This document shows, in pieces, positions 49,764-53,643 of a stretch of 53,643 nt of DNA. This DNA comes from Terriglobia bacterium. Lineage in GTDB: Bacteria; Acidobacteriota; Terriglobia; Terriglobales; Acidobacteriaceae. The stretch covers positions 1 to 53,643 of the forward strand of contig JAIQFH010000050.1 of assembly GCA_020073385.1 (NCBI GenBank). Reading direction: 5' to 3'. The translations under genes were made by a program, and so were the position numbers. The notes under the pieces were generated by a model. The model did not search any database and was not told the DNA's origin. It saw only the letters and a list, made by a program, of their open reading frames with translations. Within the stretch, counting starts at the first letter, position 1. Each line of letters starts with the position of its first letter.

Positions 49764-51381
49764 TGAGAGTGGCATCTTCCGTCCCGCCCTAGGCGGCGAC
49801 GGACTACGGCGGGTCGCCGTGCGCAGCGCAGGGGTCACCGTGCTTTCTCAAGGCTTGGCATTCGCCGTTCAGATGGGCGCTACGGTCGTTTTAGCTCGTC
49901 TCCTGATGCCCAGGGACTTCGGTTTGGTGGCTATGGTCAGCACTCTTAGCCTGCTCCTTATGAACTGCGGGCTGAATGGGTTTACGGAGGCTGTCATCCA
50001 ACGTAACCAAATCAATCATGGCCTCGTGAGCAACCTATTCTGGATCAACGCAGGGTTGGGAGTTCTCCTAGCCTTAGGCTTCGCCGCAGGTGGGCCGCTC
50101 CTGGCGCGCTTCTATGGCGACCCTCGAGTGGCTCACGTCGCAGCAGCCATGTCCATCGCGATCTTTATCACCACCGTTTCCGTCCAGCACCTGGCCCTCC
50201 TCAAGCGGGCGATGCAGTTCGCACTGGTTTCCGCTAACGACATCGTTGCCCGAACTGTTTCAGTGATTGTTTCCATCCTTTTGGCGTGGGCAGGCTGGGG
50301 GTACTGGGCGCTTGTTGCTGGTGCCGTCGCGCTGCCACTTGCCACATCCATCGGGGCCTGGATACTGTGTCGGTGGGTCCCTGGTCTCCCAAGTCGCCGC
50401 AATGGCACTGTCCCAATGGTCCGGTTCGCGATGAGCACTTACGGACGCTTTACGGCGAGCTATTTTACAAATAACCTCGACAACCTCTTGGTAGGATGGC
50501 GCTTTGGCGCAGCGCCCCTGGGCTTTTACAAGAAGGCGTACGACCTGTTCGTCCTTCCTACAAACCAACTCTCCGCACCTCTCACCAGCGTTGCCGTATC
50601 CACGTTGAGCCGGCTGGACCCCAATTCGACGCAGTACAGACACTACTTTCTGAGAGCACTGTCCGCACTGGCTTTTGTAGGCTTTGGGCTGGGGGCGGGC
50701 CTGACCCTAGTTGGCGGCGATCTGATTCGCCTACTGTTGGGTCCAGGCTGGGAGGAGGCGGGGCGAATTTTCAGGTTTTTCGGGCCAGGAATCGGAATCA
50801 TGCTTCTCTATTTCACTCATGGCTGGATCCATCTATCCATCGGCAGGGCCGACCGCTGGTTACGGTGGGGCATGGTTGAGCTTAGCGTAACCGCGTCGCT
50901 GTTTCTCGTGGGTCTCACGCGGGGGCCGATCGGAATTGCCGTAGCTTGGGTTGTGTCTTATTGGATTCTTACGATCCCCGCACTCTGGTACGCGGGAAGG
51001 CCAATACGTCTTGGAATTGGACCGATGGTCACCATCGTCTGGAAATATGTTCTTGCGTCGCTCATAGCGGGCTGCACATCCGCGGCGATAGTACACGGAA
51101 TCCCGGAGTTTGTGGCGGCGACAGATCCGGTTGCCGTAGTTGCGCGCATCGTAACAACATCGCTCTTATTCGCTACTCTGTACCTTAGCGTGGTTGTCCT
51201 TGTACACCGAGGGTGGGAACCCCTGTATGAAGTTGCTAGCCTCCTACGGGATATCGTTCCGTGGGATAAGTTCGCAAGGCTATTTCCAGGTGCTGATGGC
51301 ACCAGCTCGAACGCGGCGGTGGCCGAAAGGATCGGTCATAAGATCTCAGCCGAGGAAACGGTTTCAGAGGTGAGGACGTAG
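49750..51381 (+). CDS. Wzx-like oligosaccharide flippase (MOP superfamily)
   Basis: 543 residues from GTG 49750 (GGAG at 49741). The family start LSQGLAFAVQMGATVVLARL, then LMPRDFGLVAMVSTLSLLL and a central NNLDNLLVGWRFGAAPLGFY are characteristic of MOP flippases. There are about twelve to fourteen TM segments and a hydrophilic C-terminal tail of about 50 residues. It moves undecaprenyl-linked repeat units from the cytoplasmic to the periplasmic face for the polymerase encoded just upstream. Confidence 0.9.
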   Translation: MKPFDESGIFRPALGGDGLRRVAVRSAGVTVLSQGLAFAVQMGATVVLARLLMPRDFGLVAMVSTLSLLLMNCGLNGFTEAVIQRNQINHGLVSNLFWINAGLGVLLALGFAAGGPLLARFYGDPRVAHVAAAMSIAIFITTVSVQHLALLKRAMQFALVSANDIVARTVSVIVSILLAWAGWGYWALVAGAVALPLATSIGAWILCRWVPGLPSRRNGTVPMVRFAMSTYGRFTASYFTNNLDNLLVGWRFGAAPLGFYKKAYDLFVLPTNQLSAPLTSVAVSTLSRLDPNSTQYRHYFLRALSALAFVGFGLGAGLTLVGGDLIRLLLGPGWEEAGRIFRFFGPGIGIMLLYFTHGWIHLSIGRADRWLRWGMVELSVTASLFLVGLTRGPIGIAVAWVVSYWILTIPALWYAGRPIRLGIGPMVTIVWKYVLASLIAGCTSAAIVHGIPEFVAATDPVAVVARIVTTSLLFATLYLSVVVLVHRGWEPLYEVASLLRDIVPWDKFARLFPGADGTSSNAAVAERIGHKISAEETVSEVRT

Positions 51382-51450
51382 CTTGAAACGGTGCTTTCTT
51401 CCCCGAGTTATTTAACGCGAATACTTACAGCGATTGTGAAAGGCTGAATC

Positions 51451-53346
51451 ATGTGTGGCATTGTGGGCTGGCATAGCTCTGAGGATGTACCGGGAGGTCC
51501 CGTTCTACTGAAGCGCATGCTCTCGGCAATTATCCACCGAGGTCCCGACGAGGAGGGGCAGTTCATAAAAGGACCGATTGCTCTCGGGATTCGACGCCTC
51601 AGCATCATCGACGTAGAAGGTGGACACCAGCCCATCGCAAACGAGGACCGCACAGTATGGGTCGTGCTGAACGGTGAGATTTACAATTTTCGGGAGCTGC
51701 GCAGCGAACTGGAGGCAAAGGGACACGTCTTCGCCACACGCTCTGACACCGAGGTTATCGTTCACGGCTATGAGGAGTGGGGTGACGAATGCATTGCACG
51801 CTTAAATGGCATCTTCGCATTTGCCGTCTGGGATTCTAGGCGCCAACGCCTGCTCCTCGCTCGCGATCCCTTCGGAGTTAAGCCCCTCTACTACTACTGC
51901 AAAGGGCGGCGCTTGGTATGGGCAAGCGAGGTGAAGGCGCTTCTGTCAGACCCGAGCATTCCACGACAGGTGGACCTCGATGCACTTGACTTGTTTTTGA
52001 CCTTCCGTTTCGTTCCGTCGCCATTGACGATGTTTGCCGGCATTCGAAAAGTGCCACCAGGGCACTGCGTAATCAAGGATGAAAAGGGTTGTCGCAGTGA
52101 ACGCTACGTCTCCATTGACGTCGCATGTGATGAGCGATTGACCGAAAAAGATTGGATCGCTCTTCTCCAAGAACGACTAGAAGCAGCGGTGAAGCGGCAG
52201 ATGATGAGCGACGTTCCTATTGGGGCTCTGCTGAGCGGTGGCGTCGATTCGGGTGTGGTAGTCGCGCTCATGAGTCGATTCACCGATCGGCCGGTGCGAA
52301 CCTTCACCGTTGGCTTCGCGGATAGCGATGACATCAACGAACTGAAGGAGGCACGCAGGACGGCGGTGATCCTCGGTACTGCTCATGAAGAGGTTCTGCT
52401 TACCAGCTTGGATTATCGGCAATTGCTCCGGAAGGTGACCTGGCATCTGGATGAGCCGATCGCGACTACGTCCGCGCTGGCGATGTACTCAGTGTGCAAA
52501 CTGGCTCGTGAGCACGTCACAGTGGTACTGACGGGCCAGGGCGCTGATGAGCCGTTTGCTGCGTATCCACGGTACTTGGGAGAGTTGTACGGTGCACTCT
52601 ATCGCCGTCTCCCGACACTGATACGCGAACGAGTGGTTCGCCCTCTGGTCGACATCCTTCCGCGCTCTGAGCGCTTGAAACGTGCCGTGCATAGCCTCGG
52701 AACGGAAGATACGACCGATCGATTTGCACGGGTGTACGCGGTTTTCTCTAAATCAAAGAAGGATTCCATGTGGCAACCTGGTCTAGTCGGGACTGACGGC
52801 CCCCAGCACGTGCGGGGCGTTATCGACTACTGGCGGCGCGGTGTCGAGCATTTGGATCCTCTAGTCCAAATGACGCACGTTGACGCTCGTCTGTCATTGA
52901 GCGATGACCTCCTGACATATGGCGACAAGATGTCGATGGCAGCCTCGATCGAGGCCAGGGTCCCCTTCCTTGATCTTGATTACATGCGCGTCGTTGAGGC
53001 ATTGCCGCCCGCCCTACGCATACATGGAATCACCCAGAAGTACATTCACAAAAAAGCGATCGCGAAGTGGTTGCCGGCTGAGATCATCCGCAGGCGCAAG
53101 CGGGGATTTGACACACCAGTCGACCGTTGGTTTCGCTCTGAATTATCTGGGTACGTGCGGAGCATGTTGTTGTCACGGGATGCCGCATGCCTGCTGTTTT
53201 TCCAGCGACAGGGCATCGAGGCCCTCCTCGAGGACCATCTCTCCGGCCGGGAAGACAATCGTCGGCAGCTCTTCAGCCTGCTAGTCTTCGAACTCTGGTA
53301 CCAGCAGTTCATTTCTAGTCAGCAAAACGATGAGCTAACAGCATAG
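51451..53346 (+). CDS. asnB: Asparagine synthetase (glutamine-hydrolysing)
   Basis: 631 residues, the usual length. Catalytic Cys2 is present (MCGIVGWHSS), with RGPDEEGQF, GIRRLSIID, ARDPFGVKPLYYY and the ATP P-loop LLSGGVDSG (Ser262 to Ser267). GDKMSMAASIEARVPFLD lies in the C-terminal domain. It makes asparagine from aspartate and glutamine, or in EPS loci amidates another acid such as a uronic acid. This contrasts with the paralogue at 45421, which lacks the Cys. It is the last gene of the locus; 119 bp without a gene separate it from the IS transposase start. Confidence 0.93.
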   Translation: MCGIVGWHSSEDVPGGPVLLKRMLSAIIHRGPDEEGQFIKGPIALGIRRLSIIDVEGGHQPIANEDRTVWVVLNGEIYNFRELRSELEAKGHVFATRSDTEVIVHGYEEWGDECIARLNGIFAFAVWDSRRQRLLLARDPFGVKPLYYYCKGRRLVWASEVKALLSDPSIPRQVDLDALDLFLTFRFVPSPLTMFAGIRKVPPGHCVIKDEKGCRSERYVSIDVACDERLTEKDWIALLQERLEAAVKRQMMSDVPIGALLSGGVDSGVVVALMSRFTDRPVRTFTVGFADSDDINELKEARRTAVILGTAHEEVLLTSLDYRQLLRKVTWHLDEPIATTSALAMYSVCKLAREHVTVVLTGQGADEPFAAYPRYLGELYGALYRRLPTLIRERVVRPLVDILPRSERLKRAVHSLGTEDTTDRFARVYAVFSKSKKDSMWQPGLVGTDGPQHVRGVIDYWRRGVEHLDPLVQMTHVDARLSLSDDLLTYGDKMSMAASIEARVPFLDLDYMRVVEALPPALRIHGITQKYIHKKAIAKWLPAEIIRRRKRGFDTPVDRWFRSELSGYVRSMLLSRDAACLLFFQRQGIEALLEDHLSGREDNRRQLFSLLVFELWYQQFISSQQNDELTA

Positions 53347-53419
53347 TGTTTTCATGATGGCGAAGCTTGTCGTGCCGCGCCCGAACGTCCGTTTCATCGG
53401 ACTGTGCTTGGCCTAACTA

Positions 53420-53643
53420 GGGCCTGTTCACACTACGTCAACAATCTTCGAGTAAGATGCAAGGCATGGAACTTACTGCCGAGCAGTACGAACGAATTCA
53501 GAATTGCTTGCCGGTGCAGCGCGGCAACGTGCGTCATGAGAACTTGGTGTTACTGAATGCGATCCTCTACGTGGCCGAGCACGGATGTAAGTGGCGCGGA
53601 TTGCCCAAGCGGTTTGGCAACTGGCACAGTATCTATGTGCGCA
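53420..53643 (+). mobile_element. IS5-family (IS427-like) insertion sequence, left end
   Basis: The transposase gene starts at ATG 53466 and runs off the window end. Its first 59 residues (MELTAEQYERIQNCLPVQRG, NVRHENLVLLNAILYVAEHG, CKWRGLPKRFGNWHSIYVR) match the N-terminal domain of IS427-group transposases. The start of the element is placed near 53420, where GGGCCTGTTCACAC resembles the terminal inverted repeat of this group. The right end is beyond the window, so neither integrity nor target duplication can be judged. Confidence 0.85.
53466..53643 (+). CDS. IS5-family transposase, 5' part (cut by window edge)
   Basis: Only the N-terminal 59 residues are visible. CKWRGLPKRFGNWHS is the conserved W-RGLP-FG-W stretch of the DUF4096/IS427 group. 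The start has a weak ribosome site (AAGGC). The DDE catalytic domain lies outside the window. Confidence 0.85.
   Translation, partial: MELTAEQYERIQNCLPVQRGNVRHENLVLLNAILYVAEHGCKWRGLPKRFGNWHSIYVR

Noticed and set aside
1..53643. CRISPR arrays, tRNA or rRNA genes
   Set aside because: No regularly spaced repeats, CCA-ended cloverleafs or rRNA-like blocks were noticed on reading either strand; short ones could be missed.

Overview
The window (about 54 kb, moderately high GC) looks chromosomal and most probably comes from an acidobacterium. This is an inference from gene types: a winged-helix/Ser-Thr kinase/TPR fusion, small CPTCGA zinc-finger proteins, decayed integrases with the VWQFRWSET start, and an exosortase-type exopolysaccharide (EPS) locus without a nearby exosortase. 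No rRNA, tRNA or CRISPR was recognised.

Left part (1-11 kb): the first 90 bases carry the 3' end (domains V and VI) of a group II intron, followed by a short 5' remnant of a phage-type integrase. Four minus-strand genes follow: a secreted repeat protein, a small lipoprotein, a beta-propeller protein and a membrane protein. The last is divergent from a 921-residue OmpR-type DNA-binding/Ser-Thr kinase/TM/TPR protein. A polytopic membrane protein lies beyond a 640-bp gene-free stretch.

Middle part (11-16 kb) is a graveyard. It holds a frameshifted M20 carbamoylase, a truncated tyrosine recombinase, a CPBP membrane-protease remnant, a small gene broken by two frameshifts, a PEGA-like remnant and an ankyrin fragment. 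Apparently intact genes sit among them: a Sir2 deacylase, a zinc-finger protein and one or two very small proteins.

Right part (16-53 kb) is one large EPS biosynthesis and export locus, almost entirely on the plus strand. A divergent LuxR-type regulator with a degenerate receiver and a PilZ protein precede it. It then runs: NusG-like antiterminator, Wza-like export protein, outer-membrane barrel, Wzz-like chain-length protein, ExeA-like ATPase, CpsD-like kinase, and a polyprenyl-phosphate sugar transferase with a dead GGDEF-like N-terminus. Sugar-modifying enzymes follow (WbpB-, WbpD- and WbpE-like), then a DUF354 protein and a FemAB-like protein. The second half has two family-2 glycosyltransferases, an epimerase, an oxidoreductase, a GNAT/FemAB-like protein, two asparagine-synthetase-like proteins, an acyltransferase, a Wzy/WaaL-like polymerase and a Wzx-like flippase.

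The most unusual element is a compact block inside this locus (30169-39934). It contains an NRPS (C-A-T, A-domain code reading as serine), a PKS (KS-AT-ACP-TE), a Tat-exported double nitroreductase-like protein and a polysaccharide deacetylase, with gaps of 21, 4 and 9 bp. The PKS thioesterase has non-canonical residues at all three expected catalytic positions. I infer that a serine-derived, malonyl-extended group may be made here and either released or transferred to the polysaccharide. This is a hypothesis. The window ends in the left end of an IS5-family (IS427-like) insertion sequence.
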